A stretch of DNA of 64,000 nt from Pontibacter vulgaris (lineage in GTDB: Bacteria; Bacteroidota; Bacteroidia; Cytophagales; Hymenobacteraceae), in NCBI RefSeq assembly GCF_022758145.1, contig NZ_JAJVDH010000007.1:235301-299300 (forward strand), in the 5' to 3' direction. The notes beneath the pieces were generated by a model. That model was not told where the DNA came from. It saw only the letters and a list, made by a program, of their open reading frames with translations, and did not search any database. Below, in pieces: positions 1 through 8,715 of the stretch (position 1 is the stretch's first letter; every line of letters starts with the position of its first letter). The translations under genes and the position numbers were made by a program.

Positions 1-1
1 A

Positions 2-559
2 GAAACACCGGGCGGTAAGGCAAATAGTGCTACTTATTTTGATGTAATACCAGGTCCGGCGTTTTTAGCCATGGCACCTTTAAAAGGAAGTGTAGGCACA
101 GATGTAGAAATAACCGGAGCTCATTTCCTGACATTGGGCGTGCAGGATGAAATAGCTTTTAACGGAGAGAAAGCGCATGTACTGGAGGCATCCCCTACTA
201 AACTTAAAGTACGGGTACCGCGTGGTGCCACCACCGGCAAACTTCAAATCAAAGGAGTAGGCGGCGTTGCTTTAAGTACTACAGATTTTGTGGTGGAAAC
301 GCTTACTCCTGCCCAGGCCATTGCAGTATACCCGAATCCAACGTCCGGCCGCTTTATCATAAACCTGCAGCACGCTGACTTTGATGCCAGAGAAGTACAA
401 TTGTTTAACGCAGTGGGCAAGTTAGTTTATACAGCAACTATAGCCAAACCACAGCCTGATAAAATCGAGATCAACGCTGAGCTGACCAGGCCGGGTGTGT
501 ACCTGCTCCAGATCCATACGGAACGGGGCATAATAACGAAGAAACTGACGGTACTTTAA
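2..559 (+). CDS. C-terminal part of a T9SS-secreted protein with an IPT/TIG domain
   Basis: The reading frame is open from base 2, so the gene begins before the window and only its C-terminal 185 residues are seen. The segment after APLKGSVGTDVEITGAHF looks like an IPT/TIG immunoglobulin-like domain. The last 80 residues begin VYPNPTSGRF and end in GVYLLQI...KKLTVL, the hallmark of the type A C-terminal sorting domain of the type IX secretion system, which carries the protein across the outer membrane and is normally cleaved there. The full protein is therefore probably a large extracellular or surface-attached modular protein; its main domain lies outside the window. The gene ends at a shared bidirectional terminator facing the alcohol dehydrogenase gene. 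Confidence 0.85.
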   Translation, partial: ETPGGKANSATYFDVIPGPAFLAMAPLKGSVGTDVEITGAHFLTLGVQDEIAFNGEKAHVLEASPTKLKVRVPRGATTGKLQIKGVGGVALSTTDFVVETLTPAQAIAVYPNPTSGRFIINLQHADFDAREVQLFNAVGKLVYTATIAKPQPDKIEINAELTRPGVYLLQIHTERGIITKKLTVL

Positions 560-578
560 ACTGAATTACAAGCAAAAA

Positions 579-607
579 GGGGCTTCTGCTACGATAGCAG
601 AAGCCCC
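579..607. terminator. Bidirectional terminator between convergent genes
   Basis: A perfect 12-bp stem (GGGGCTTCTGCT, 579-590, with AGCAGAAGCCCC, 596-607) has a 5-nt loop. A-rich sequence precedes it and TTCTGTTTT follows, so it can stop transcription from both the T9SS gene and the convergent dehydrogenase gene. Confidence 0.85.
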
Positions 608-630
608 TTCTGTTTTATACTTTATACTTC

Positions 631-1674
631 CTACAAACTCGCCATATCAATCACGAATCTATACTTCACATCGCTTCGCAGCATGCGCTCGTAGGCTTCG
701 TTTATTTCAGATATCGGGATCAGCTCTATATCTGACATTATGTTGTGTTCGGCACAGAAATCCAGCATTTCCTGGGTTTCCGGAATACCCCCGATCATAG
801 AACCAGCCAGGCGTTTACGACGCGCAATTAAACTGAAACCAGCTACGGCAGATGGTTCCGGCGGTGCACCCAACAGTATCATCGTTCCATCGCGCTTCAA
901 CATCGACAAGTACAGATTATAGTCGTGCGGGGCGGATACGGTATCAATTATAAAATCGAAGGAATTACGGAGCTTTTTCAATGTTTCCTCATCATTGGTA
1001 ACGGCAAAGTTGTGCGCACCTAAGTGTAGTGCATCCTGCTTTTTATTTGGAGAGGTACTTAGCACTGTTACATCCGCACCCTTGGCAACAGCTATCTTCA
1101 CGGCCATATGGCCCAATCCACCCAAGCCAACTATACCTAAGCGGTGGCCTTTCCCTATCTTCCATTCCATGATTGGCGAATAGGTAGTTATACCGGCACA
1201 AAGCAAAGGCGCTGTGCGAGCCAGATCAAGGCTTTCAGGCACTTTTAAAGTATAGTTTTCATCCACCACAATTTGTGAAGAATAGCCTCCATACGTAATT
1301 GTTTTGTTATCGCGCTCGTAGCTGTTGTAAGTGCCCACGTTATGTACTTCGCAGTATTGCTCCAGGCCTTCTTTGCAACTATGACACTCGCGGCAAGAGT
1401 CCACGAAACAGCCTACACCAGCCAGGTCGCCTACTTTAAATTTGGTTACACTGTTGCCCACTTTGGTTACCACACCCACAATTTCGTGCCCGGGCACCAA
1501 CGGGTACATGGCTCCGCCCCATTCGTCGCGCACCTGGTGCAGGTCTGAGTGGCAAACACCGCAATATTTAATTTCGATTAAGACATCATTCTCTCCTACC
1601 TCCCGGCGCTCAAAATTATAAGGCCCCAACGGGCTAGTAGGATCAAAGGCTGCATAAGCTTTAGCTGGAATCAT
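631..1674 (-). CDS. Zinc-dependent NAD(P)-alcohol dehydrogenase (YahK/CAD type)
   Basis: A 347-residue cytosolic medium-chain dehydrogenase that interconverts alcohols and aldehydes with NAD(P)H. Catalytic zinc ligands are visible as the CGVCHSD motif (Cys41), GHE (His63) and Cys159 (APLLCAG). The structural zinc lobe has Cys94, Cys97, Cys100 and Cys108. The Rossmann loop GLGGLGH is at 183-189. Length and order match the cinnamyl-alcohol dehydrogenase/YahK group, which usually reduces a broad range of aldehydes with NADPH. The substrate cannot be read from the sequence. It stands alone, convergent with the T9SS gene and upstream of nothing obvious; a detoxification role is inference. Confidence 0.9.
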   Translation of the reverse strand: MIPAKAYAAFDPTSPLGPYNFERREVGENDVLIEIKYCGVCHSDLHQVRDEWGGAMYPLVPGHEIVGVVTKVGNSVTKFKVGDLAGVGCFVDSCRECHSCKEGLEQYCEVHNVGTYNSYERDNKTITYGGYSSQIVVDENYTLKVPESLDLARTAPLLCAGITTYSPIMEWKIGKGHRLGIVGLGGLGHMAVKIAVAKGADVTVLSTSPNKKQDALHLGAHNFAVTNDEETLKKLRNSFDFIIDTVSAPHDYNLYLSMLKRDGTMILLGAPPEPSAVAGFSLIARRKRLAGSMIGGIPETQEMLDFCAEHNIMSDIELIPISEINEAYERMLRSDVKYRFVIDMASL

Positions 1675-1703
1675 AGTTCGGAAATGCTAGTGATTTATAA
1701 ATT

Positions 1704-1756
1704 AAGAAAAAAACCAGACCTGCCAGCCATAAAATCAATACAGGCAGCAGGTCTGG
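1704..1756 (-). terminator. Terminator of the cytochrome c gene
   Basis: CCAGACCTGC (1714-1723) pairs with GCAGGTCTGG (1747-1756) with a 23-nt loop. Read on the minus strand the stem is followed by a T-rich tract (bases 1713-1704). Confidence 0.75.
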
Positions 1757-1773
1757 GATCAGCCATAAAAGGC

Positions 1774-2277
1774 TTATTTTTTATTGAGCGACAATACGTA
1801 TCGGGCCATGTCTTTGGCATCGGCCTCGCTGATGTTCGGGTGTGGAGTCATCGGAACTTCGCCCCAAACGCCTTTACCTCCCTTAATAATTTTACCGGCA
1901 AGGTAATCAACGTTCTTATCATTGAATTCATACTTCTTGGCTACATCTATATAGGCAGGGCCAACAATCTTTTTCTCTTCGTTGTGGCAGGCCAGGCAGT
2001 CAGACATGGAAATTAGCTTAGAGCCTTTGGAAAAATCACCGGTTGCGGCTGCTGTTTCTGTTTCTTTGGCTACAGTAGCATTGTCCTGTGGAGCTGGAGT
2101 TGGAGCTGCAGTTCCGGTATCTGGTGTAGTAGTTGCCAACCCGGGTTCTGTAGCTTCGGCAGTATTTTCTTCGGTTGTGCGGTTCTTGTTGTCATACACA
2201 TCCTCATACTCCGATTTGTTGCCGCCACAGCTTGCAAGCAAAGCGCACAAACCGAATGCTGTTACAATTTTTTTCAT
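1774..2277 (-). CDS. c-type cytochrome lipoprotein
   Basis: A 167-residue protein with a lipoprotein signal (LLASC, Cys17), a Thr/Ala/Pro/Glu-rich linker of about 60 residues, and a single class I cytochrome c domain. The heme site is CLACH (Cys94, Cys97, His98) and the likely axial Met is Met143 in VPMTPH. Known members are membrane-tethered periplasmic electron carriers feeding terminal oxidases or dehydrogenases. The linker suggests the domain is held away from its lipid anchor. It is a single-gene unit with its own terminator, so the redox partner is not shown by context. Confidence 0.88.
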   Translation of the reverse strand: MKKIVTAFGLCALLASCGGNKSEYEDVYDNKNRTTEENTAEATEPGLATTTPDTGTAAPTPAPQDNATVAKETETAAATGDFSKGSKLISMSDCLACHNEEKKIVGPAYIDVAKKYEFNDKNVDYLAGKIIKGGKGVWGEVPMTPHPNISEADAKDMARYVLSLNKK

Positions 2278-2488
2278 GGTTTTAGTTGAGTTTTATGTTG
2301 CTGTAAGTATACGAATGAAAATCTATTTTACACCTTTCAGCATTTATAGTTACAGCACCTGCATTAACAAACCAGAGCAAGCGTTTTTATATAATAATTT
2401 GCTTACCAACGCAGTACCATCCGGCTTAATTTTAAAATCACTATATTACCTTTTCAAACCGACTGATTTAATCTCCTTACCAAGAACC

Positions 2489-4930
2489 ATGAAATCACCT
2501 TTTACCCGGAAACTTTGGCTTATGCTGTTTTTAATGCAGCTGCTGGCAACCGCAACTATCGCCCAGAAACTTCCAGGCATTGCCGCTAAAACGGCAGGCA
2601 TGAAAAAATACACCGGCTACTTTACTTTTTACTGGGACGAAAACGCAGGTAAAGTCTGGCTGGAGGTTGATAAGTATAACCATGAATTTCTTTATGTGAA
2701 CTCGCTGCCAGGCGGACTTGGCTCCAACGACATTGGCCTGGACCGTGGCCAACTGGGCGGACAGCGATTGGTATACTTTGAAAAGATTGGCCCGAAGGTG
2801 ATGCTTGTGCAACCGAATCTTGATTACCGCGCCATCAGCAATAATGCCAACGAGCGCCGAGCCGTGGAAGAGTCTTTTGCTAAATCTATACTTTGGGGTT
2901 TTAAAGCGGAAGCCGCCGATGGCAACACGGTATTGGTAGATGCTACTGATTTCCTGCTCCGCGATGCACACGACGTTACCGGAAGTATAAAACGCACCAG
3001 GCAAGGCAGCTACCGGCTCGATGCCAGCCGCTCAGCTTTATACTTGCCACGAACTAAAAATTTCCCGAAGAACACTGAATTCGAGACCACGCTAACTTTT
3101 ACAGGCGGCGACGATGCCGGGCGTTTTGTGCAGGAAGTTGCGCCCGATGTGCAGGCCCTGACGCTGCGCCAGCATCATTCTTTTATAGAACTGCCTGATA
3201 ACAACTATAAACCACGTGAAATGGACCCGCGGGCTGGTTACTTCGGTATTTCTTACTTTGATTATGCCACACCTGTAAGCGAAAACATAGACAAGCACTT
3301 TATTGCCCGCCACCGACTTCAGAAAAAAGACCCGGGTGCCAAAGTATCCGAAGCTGTAAAGCCGATTGTTTACTATGTAGATAATGGCGCACCGGAGCCG
3401 ATCCGGACTGCCCTGCTGGAAGGTGCCCGCTGGTGGAACCAGGCTTTTGAAGCAGCCGGTTATAAAAATGCATTCCAGGTAGAAATTCTGCCCGATACTG
3501 CCGACCCGATGGATATTCGTTACAACATGATACAATGGGTGCACCGCAGCACGCGGGGCTGGTCTTACGGCGCTTCGGTGCAGGACCCACGCACCGGCGA
3601 GATCATTAAAGGCCATGTATCGTTAGGCTCACTGCGCATTCGCCAGGATTATATGATTGCGGAAGGTTTACTCGCTCCTTATGAGGATGGCAAACCTGTG
3701 AACAAAGCCATGATGGAAATGGCGCTCGCACGCATACGCCAGTTATCAGCACACGAGCTGGGCCATACCTTAGGCATCATGCACAACTATGCCGCCAACA
3801 ACAATGCTTCTGTAATGGATTACCCGCACCCACAAGTGCAGCTTGACCGGGCAGGAAACATCGATCTAAGCAAAGCTTATGCAGCTGAAATAGGCGCCTG
3901 GGACAAAGTAGCTGTTACGTATGGTTACCAGGATTTTCCGAAAGGCATAGATGAGAAAAAAGCACTGGATGCTATACTTGCTAAAGGCAGAGAGAACGGC
4001 TTAACTTTTATATCTGACCGGGATGCCCGTTCGCCGGGAGGCGCACACCCTGCTGCCCACCTCTGGGATAATGGCAACAACGCCACCGACGAGCTTTTGC
4101 GCGTGCTGAAAGTTCGCAATGAGGCACTGAAGAATTTCTCTGAAAAGAACATTAAGCCGGGTGCTGCCATGAGTTCGCTGGAAGATGTGCTGGTGCCGAT
4201 CTACAATTTCCACCGGTACCAGACCGAAGCAGCAGCAAAACTGGTGGGCGGCGTAAACTATACGTATGCCGTGCGCGGCGATAAGCAACTGGTAACAGAA
4301 GTGCTGGATAAAAAAGAACAGCAAAAAGCATTGGATGCCCTGTTGGAAACGATATCGCCGGAAACCCTGACCTTGCCTGAAAATATCATTAAACTTATCC
4401 CTCCAAGAGCACCGGGTTTACGCAACAGCCGCGAGCTTTTTGCCAAACGCACTGGCCTTACCTTCGACCCGCTTGCTGCTGCTCAAGCCTCATCAGATTT
4501 TACGGTTTCGTTTCTGCTGCATCCTGAGCGTTCATCACGTTTAGTGGAACTGGGTGCCCGCGGCAACAGCCTTAGTCTGCAGGATGTAACAAGGCAACTG
4601 GTAGAGAACACCTGGAAAAGCAGCCGCAAGAAAGGGCTGGAAGGACAGGTACAATTGCAAACGGAACAGGTTATACTTACCCACCTGCTCGCGCTTGCCC
4701 AAAACGAAAATGCCTCTTACCAGGCGCGTGCCGTGGCAACCGCCACCCTCTCCGACCTGCGCAAACACATAGAGCGCGTAAAAAGCCGCACTCGCGACGA
4801 AGCCTACGAAGCACATTTGATATTTGCGCTGGCAAGAATGGATAAGCCGGAAGAGATAAAACCGACCCGAGTGCTGGACCTTCCTCCTGGCGCCCCAATC
4901 GGAAGCAGTGAGATGTTAGGATGTGAGTAG
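2489..4930 (+). CDS. Zinc-dependent metalloprotease, metzincin type (DUF5117/DUF4953-like)
   Basis: An 813-residue secreted protein. The reading frame is open upstream to 1982, but that part is antisense to the cytochrome gene. The ATG at 2489 begins a clear signal peptide (KLWLMLFLMQLLATATIAQ), so I place the start there. The zinc site is HELGHTLGIMH at about residues 422-432, the extended HEXXHXXGXXH metzincin motif, followed by a Met-turn candidate in SVMDYPHP. The N-terminal third fits the DUF5117 region and the part with the zinc site the DUF4953 region of Bacteroidota proteases. Substrate unknown; probably periplasmic or exported peptide hydrolysis. The gene ends at a strong bidirectional terminator. 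Confidence 0.85.
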   Translation: MKSPFTRKLWLMLFLMQLLATATIAQKLPGIAAKTAGMKKYTGYFTFYWDENAGKVWLEVDKYNHEFLYVNSLPGGLGSNDIGLDRGQLGGQRLVYFEKIGPKVMLVQPNLDYRAISNNANERRAVEESFAKSILWGFKAEAADGNTVLVDATDFLLRDAHDVTGSIKRTRQGSYRLDASRSALYLPRTKNFPKNTEFETTLTFTGGDDAGRFVQEVAPDVQALTLRQHHSFIELPDNNYKPREMDPRAGYFGISYFDYATPVSENIDKHFIARHRLQKKDPGAKVSEAVKPIVYYVDNGAPEPIRTALLEGARWWNQAFEAAGYKNAFQVEILPDTADPMDIRYNMIQWVHRSTRGWSYGASVQDPRTGEIIKGHVSLGSLRIRQDYMIAEGLLAPYEDGKPVNKAMMEMALARIRQLSAHELGHTLGIMHNYAANNNASVMDYPHPQVQLDRAGNIDLSKAYAAEIGAWDKVAVTYGYQDFPKGIDEKKALDAILAKGRENGLTFISDRDARSPGGAHPAAHLWDNGNNATDELLRVLKVRNEALKNFSEKNIKPGAAMSSLEDVLVPIYNFHRYQTEAAAKLVGGVNYTYAVRGDKQLVTEVLDKKEQQKALDALLETISPETLTLPENIIKLIPPRAPGLRNSRELFAKRTGLTFDPLAAAQASSDFTVSFLLHPERSSRLVELGARGNSLSLQDVTRQLVENTWKSSRKKGLEGQVQLQTEQVILTHLLALAQNENASYQARAVATATLSDLRKHIERVKSRTRDEAYEAHLIFALARMDKPEEIKPTRVLDLPPGAPIGSSEMLGCE

Positions 4931-4951
4931 CAGTTAGCGAAAGAATAATTT

Positions 4952-4996
4952 AAAAAGCCGGCCCCGTAAGTTTAGTTCTTACAGGGCCGGCTTTTT
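4952..4996. terminator. Bidirectional terminator
   Basis: GCCGGCCC-c-GTAAG pairs with CTTAC-a-GGGCCGGC around a 7-nt loop. An A5 tract (4952-4956) and a T5 tract (4992-4996) flank it, serving the metalloprotease gene and the convergent small gene. Confidence 0.9.
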
Positions 4997-5015
4997 AGTT
5001 TGATTGTGCATGAAC

Positions 5016-5273
5016 TCAGGAATCCAGAAAATCCTGCACATCAATAGCATCCGTGTAAGGCTCAAGTATAGCTATGGCATTGGCAGAATTTTTAAAACTA
5101 CTCATCACCTCTATCTCATTACCGGACCAAACTTCAACAAACGAATTATTTAAAGTATAAAGCGTTACTGTCCAGTTGTTATAGCTGCGCCGGGCAAGCA
5201 GGGTTCCGTGTTTGGCTAACGTTTCTGTCTGGCTCCGGAAAGGCAGCCTATCGAACATTGAATATTCCAGCAT
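5016..5273 (-). CDS. Small hypothetical protein (85 aa)
   Basis: I do not recognise this family. The 85-residue product (MLEYSMFDRLPF...) is soluble, with alternating hydrophobic residues (NWTVTLYTLNNSFVEVWSG) that suggest a small beta-sheet followed by a C-terminal helix ending YTDAIDVQDFL. It has no signal peptide or Cys pair. It is supported as a gene by its position directly after a shared terminator, a protein-like composition, and the lack of any overlapping candidate. The start could also be the internal Met6 (MFDRLPF). Confidence 0.6.
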   Translation of the reverse strand: MLEYSMFDRLPFRSQTETLAKHGTLLARRSYNNWTVTLYTLNNSFVEVWSGNEIEVMSSFKNSANAIAILEPYTDAIDVQDFLDS

Positions 5274-5479
5274 TCTTTATTTCAGTAGTTTACAAATTAT
5301 AAGTATAACAGCGCCGGAATAGTTTCCTTTCAAAACAAGGTATAAACTTAGCTTTTCACTTCCATTTCTTAAATCAAAATATACCCGAATCAAATATTCA
5401 GGATTTGATATTAAACCTTGTTGACTAAATTTACTCCAACCCCTAAACTTTACCTAAAACATTAACCTTACCAACCTGA

Positions 5480-7036
5480 ATGAAGAAAAAATTACAATCC
5501 TTTGCAGTGCTGCTGTTGCTTTCGGGTAGCCTTGCCCATGCCCAGGCTACCAAAGACCCGGTAGTTGAAAATATTGTTAAAGAAGCTACTCAAAACTCGC
5601 AGCTAGAAACCCTGGCACATGAGTTATTAGATGGTATAGGCCCGCGCCTTGTTGGCACCCCGGAGATGGAGCAGGCAAATAACTGGGCTTTGGCAAAGTA
5701 TAAAACATGGGGTATTGATGCCCGCAACGAGAAATGGGGCGAGTGGCGCGGCTGGCAGCGCGGCATTACGCACATCGATATGGTGCACCCGCGCCTGCAA
5801 ACCCTGGATGGTATACAACTGGCCTGGAACCCGGGCACTAAAGGCAAAGGCGTAACTGCTGAGCTGGTTATACTTCCTGAGTTTACAGATTCTATCGCGT
5901 TCCAGAAATGGTTGCCAAACGTGAAAGGGAAACTGGTGATGATCTCGATGAACCAGCCAACCGGCCGCCCGGAGTATAACTGGAAGGAATTTGCTACCGA
6001 AGCATCTTTAAAGAAAATGCAGGAAGCCAAAACGGCTGCCGCCGAAGCCTGGAACAACCGCATCAAAAACACCGGCAAAACTACCCGTACCTTGCCCGTA
6101 GCTTTAGAAAAAGCCGGTGCAGCCGGCGTGGTTATGTCGAACTGGTCTGGCGGTTTTGGCGTGAACAAGATATTTGGCGCTTATACCAGGAAAATACCTA
6201 CTGTAGACATTGAGCTGGAAGACTATGGCATGCTGTACCGTTTGGTAGAGTCTGGCAAAAAGCCCCAGATCCGTATTCAGGCTGAGTCTAAAAACCTGAA
6301 GAATGCCCCGGCGTTTAACACAATTGCTGAAATAAAAGGCACTGAAAAGCCAAATGAATACGTGATTTTATCTGCGCACTTCGACTCCTGGAATGGCGGA
6401 ACCGGCGCAACCGATAACGGTACCGGAACGATTGTGATGATGGAAGCCATGCGCATCCTGAAAAAGATGTACCCTAACCCGAAACGAACTATACTTGTTG
6501 GCCACTGGGGCAGCGAAGAGCAGGGCCTGAACGGTTCACGCGCTTTTGTAGCTGATCATCCGGAGATCGTGAAAAACGTGCAGGCTGTATTTAACCAGGA
6601 TAACGGTACAGGCCGTGTGGCCAACATTTCTGGCCAGGGCTTTTTGCATGCTTACGATTACCTGGGCCGTTGGCTGAGTGCTGCTCCACAGGAAATAACC
6701 AGTTCTATACAAACGCAGTACCCAGGTTTCCCGGGCGGTGGCGGCTCCGACCATGCCTCGTTTGTAGCAGCTGGCGCACCGGCCTTTATGCTGAGCTCAC
6801 TTAGTTGGTCGTATGGTAACTATACCTGGCACACCAACCGCGACACATACGACAAGATTGTGTTTGATGATGTACGCAGCAATGCCATACTGGTAGCTAT
6901 ACTTGCTTACAGAGCCAGCGAAGAACCGGAACTGTTTAACCGCGAGCGTATTAATATGCCGTTGGATACACAAACAGGTAAGCAAAGAACCTGGCCTGAG
7001 CTGCGTCAGCCAACCCGCAAAGGTGGCTTAGACTAA
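5480..7036 (+). CDS. M28-family zinc aminopeptidase/carboxypeptidase, secreted
   Basis: A 518-residue exopeptidase with an N-terminal signal peptide (MKKKLQSFAVLLLLSGSLAHAQ). A PA-type insert is likely in the first half (KLVMISM...GAAGVVMSNW). The M28 zinc-binding core follows in order: His in LSAHFDSW, bridging Asp in GATDNGTG, catalytic Glu in WGSEEQG, Asp in FNQDNGTG, and the last His in YTWHTNRDT. All metal ligands are present, so it should be active. It probably trims peptides in the periplasm or outside the cell; exact specificity cannot be told. It stands alone with its own terminator. Confidence 0.9.
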   Translation: MKKKLQSFAVLLLLSGSLAHAQATKDPVVENIVKEATQNSQLETLAHELLDGIGPRLVGTPEMEQANNWALAKYKTWGIDARNEKWGEWRGWQRGITHIDMVHPRLQTLDGIQLAWNPGTKGKGVTAELVILPEFTDSIAFQKWLPNVKGKLVMISMNQPTGRPEYNWKEFATEASLKKMQEAKTAAAEAWNNRIKNTGKTTRTLPVALEKAGAAGVVMSNWSGGFGVNKIFGAYTRKIPTVDIELEDYGMLYRLVESGKKPQIRIQAESKNLKNAPAFNTIAEIKGTEKPNEYVILSAHFDSWNGGTGATDNGTGTIVMMEAMRILKKMYPNPKRTILVGHWGSEEQGLNGSRAFVADHPEIVKNVQAVFNQDNGTGRVANISGQGFLHAYDYLGRWLSAAPQEITSSIQTQYPGFPGGGGSDHASFVAAGAPAFMLSSLSWSYGNYTWHTNRDTYDKIVFDDVRSNAILVAILAYRASEEPELFNRERINMPLDTQTGKQRTWPELRQPTRKGGLD

Positions 7037-7064
7037 GTATAATGTTGCCTAAAATATAAACCTG

Positions 7065-7097
7065 AAAAGGCTGCCCGTTTGAGCAGCCTTTTCTTTT
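7065..7097 (+). terminator. Terminator of the M28 peptidase gene
   Basis: AAAAGGCTGC (7065-7074) pairs with GCAGCCTTTT (7083-7092), 8-nt loop, followed by CTTTT. Confidence 0.85.
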
Positions 7098-7135
7098 GCC
7101 ACTACATCCATACGGCATAAATCAATCCTTTCGTG

Positions 7136-7143
7136 TACCTTTA
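7136..7143 (+). promoter_or_regulatory. Probable -7 box of the first rluF-type gene
   Basis: TACCTTTA lies 44 bases before the start codon and matches the Bacteroidota -7 consensus TAnnTTTG except for the last base. No clear -33 TTG is seen. Confidence 0.35.
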
Positions 7144-7186
7144 CTTTTAATTATCCGGCTTAACATTACCAACGCCACTTTAGCCT

Positions 7187-8182
7187 ATGCAACCAATCAG
7201 ATTAAATAAATTTATAAGCGATACAGGCACCTGCTCCCGTCGCGAAGCAGATAAACTGATAGAACAAGGCCGCGTTACCGTGAACGGTAAGCAACCCGAA
7301 GTTGGCGCCAAAGTTACGGCTAAAGATAAAGTGCGGGTTGATGGAAATTTACTCGAAGTAGATGCCGTAGAGCCAGTATACATTGCCTTGAACAAACCGG
7401 CCGGCATAGAAACTACTACTGATCTTTCGCAGCGCGATAACATTATCCGCTTCGTAAATTATCCGGAGCGCATTTTCCCTATTGGCCGCCTCGATAAAGA
7501 TTCTGAAGGCCTGATCTTCCTGACAAACGATGGCGACATTGTAAATAAGATTCTGCGCGCCGGAAACAAACACGAAAAGGAATACATTGTTACGGTAGAT
7601 AAGCCTATAAACCAGGCTTTTGTAGACCGAATGAGCAATGGCGTATCTATACTTGGTGTGAATACCAAAAAGTGCTTTGTAGAGCAGCTAGGCCCGAATA
7701 AGTTCAGGATTATACTTACCCAGGGCATGAACCGCCAGATAAGAAGAATGTGTGAGGCCTTGGGCTACGAAGTACAGACACTGCAACGCATCCGGATCAT
7801 GAACATTACACTGGCTAAATTACCGCTGGGGCAGTGGCGCAACCTGACCGATGCCGAAGTGGCATCGCTGCAAAGTATGGTGGCAGAATCTACCAAAACA
7901 GAGGAAGGCTCTATCGGGAAAAAACGTGCTGCTACAACGGGCCTTAAAGCAGCAACACCCAAACCAAAGAGTAGTACCTCAAATCAACGCAGCCCTACAG
8001 ACAGATGGTTTAAACCAGGCAGTGCTGGCAAAAGTGGCTCTAAAAGTGCATCAGGCAAAAGAACAGAAACCAAAAGCGATTCCAAAGGTGCCAGAGGCTC
8101 GCGTGGTGCTTCTAAAGGTGGCTCTGGTAAAAGCGGCGGCAGAAACAGCGCACCTAAAGGTGCTTCAAGAAAAAGCCGGTAA
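7187..8182 (+). CDS. rluF: 23S rRNA pseudouridine synthase, RluF type
   Basis: A 331-residue enzyme of the RsuA/RluB/E/F family that isomerises a uridine in 23S rRNA (U2604 for E. coli RluF). An S4 RNA-binding domain fills residues 3-60 (RLNKFISDTGTCSRREAD). The catalytic domain has the motif GRLDKDSEG with nucleophile Asp103, and the RNA-contact motif GMNRQIRRM at 180-188. The last 100 residues are a disordered Ser/Lys/Gly/Arg-rich tail, common in Bacteroidota members and probably RNA-binding. All catalytic residues are intact. A near paralog follows 700 bp downstream with its active site lost, so this copy presumably carries the enzymatic function. Confidence 0.88.
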   Translation: MQPIRLNKFISDTGTCSRREADKLIEQGRVTVNGKQPEVGAKVTAKDKVRVDGNLLEVDAVEPVYIALNKPAGIETTTDLSQRDNIIRFVNYPERIFPIGRLDKDSEGLIFLTNDGDIVNKILRAGNKHEKEYIVTVDKPINQAFVDRMSNGVSILGVNTKKCFVEQLGPNKFRIILTQGMNRQIRRMCEALGYEVQTLQRIRIMNITLAKLPLGQWRNLTDAEVASLQSMVAESTKTEEGSIGKKRAATTGLKAATPKPKSSTSNQRSPTDRWFKPGSAGKSGSKSASGKRTETKSDSKGARGSRGASKGGSGKSGGRNSAPKGASRKSR

Positions 8183-8419
8183 CAGGTAGCCAGCAGTGTT
8201 AGAGTATAGTTGATGTTTGTCCAACCACTCCTCTCCCGGAACAAGTCCGGGATCTTCGACTTGAAAGGGGACTTTCTGCCTTTGCCATTTTCTTTGTCAT
8301 CCCGAGCGCTAGCCGAGGATCTTCAGCAGAAGTATAAACCCACCCCTGCGCCCCTCCGATGAGGGGAATTCCGATGGTGAGTTTGCTAAATTATAGTTTC
8401 ATAGTTGATACTTTCCTAC

Positions 8420-8439
8420 GGACAGGTCGCGACCTGTCC
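8420..8439. repeat. 20-bp perfect palindrome, copy 1
   Basis: GGACAGGTCGCGACCTGTCC is a perfect palindrome. The same 20 bases occur at 20193-20212, and a diverged copy at 46779-46796. In each island it lies 30-80 bases before the structured block. Confidence 0.9.
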
Positions 8440-8471
8440 CTACAAGTTATACTTGCCTTCCAATTACAAAG

Positions 8472-8715
8472 CCGCTAGCGAAGAAGTATCCTTTCCAGTC
8501 TTTGGGTGGGGGTGCAGGGGCCCCCTTTAGAGAGCGCCTTCTATTGTTGCGGTGCTGAGCTTGCTCAGCAGCCCGCAGCGGAGCGAGGAGCAGCTTCAAT
8601 AGACAGCGCGATGCCCAAAGACGAGCCCTCGCGGGCTTGGAGCGAGCCAAAGCCAACTATGATACAAAAGGCAAGTAAGACTGTGGAAGAAAATTAACTC
8701 TGAAGGTATAGCCTG
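8472..8715 (+). repeat. Structured intergenic repeat block, copy 1
   Basis: About 240 bases homologous to 20237-20473 and, reversed, 46512-46702. The outer stem is GTCTTTGGG (8498-8506) with CCCAAAGAC (8614-8622). Inner hairpins are GCTGAGC/GCTCAGC (8554-8569) and AGCCC/GGGCT (8624-8637). A conserved tail runs AAGGCAAGTAAGAC... to GGTATAGCCTG. The pairing is kept in the other copies with different bases. The family is unknown to me; it could be a transcribed structured RNA or a DNA-level mobile repeat. Confidence 0.75.

Noticed and set aside
1982..2488. N-terminal extension of the metalloprotease frame
   Set aside because: The extension is antisense to the cytochrome c gene; a proper signal peptide begins at 2489.
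7984..8244. Leucine/proline-rich frame opposite the first rluF tail (and a similar one at 9635-10033)
   Set aside because: They are antisense shadows of Ser/Lys/Gly- and Gly/Arg/Ser-rich low-complexity tails.
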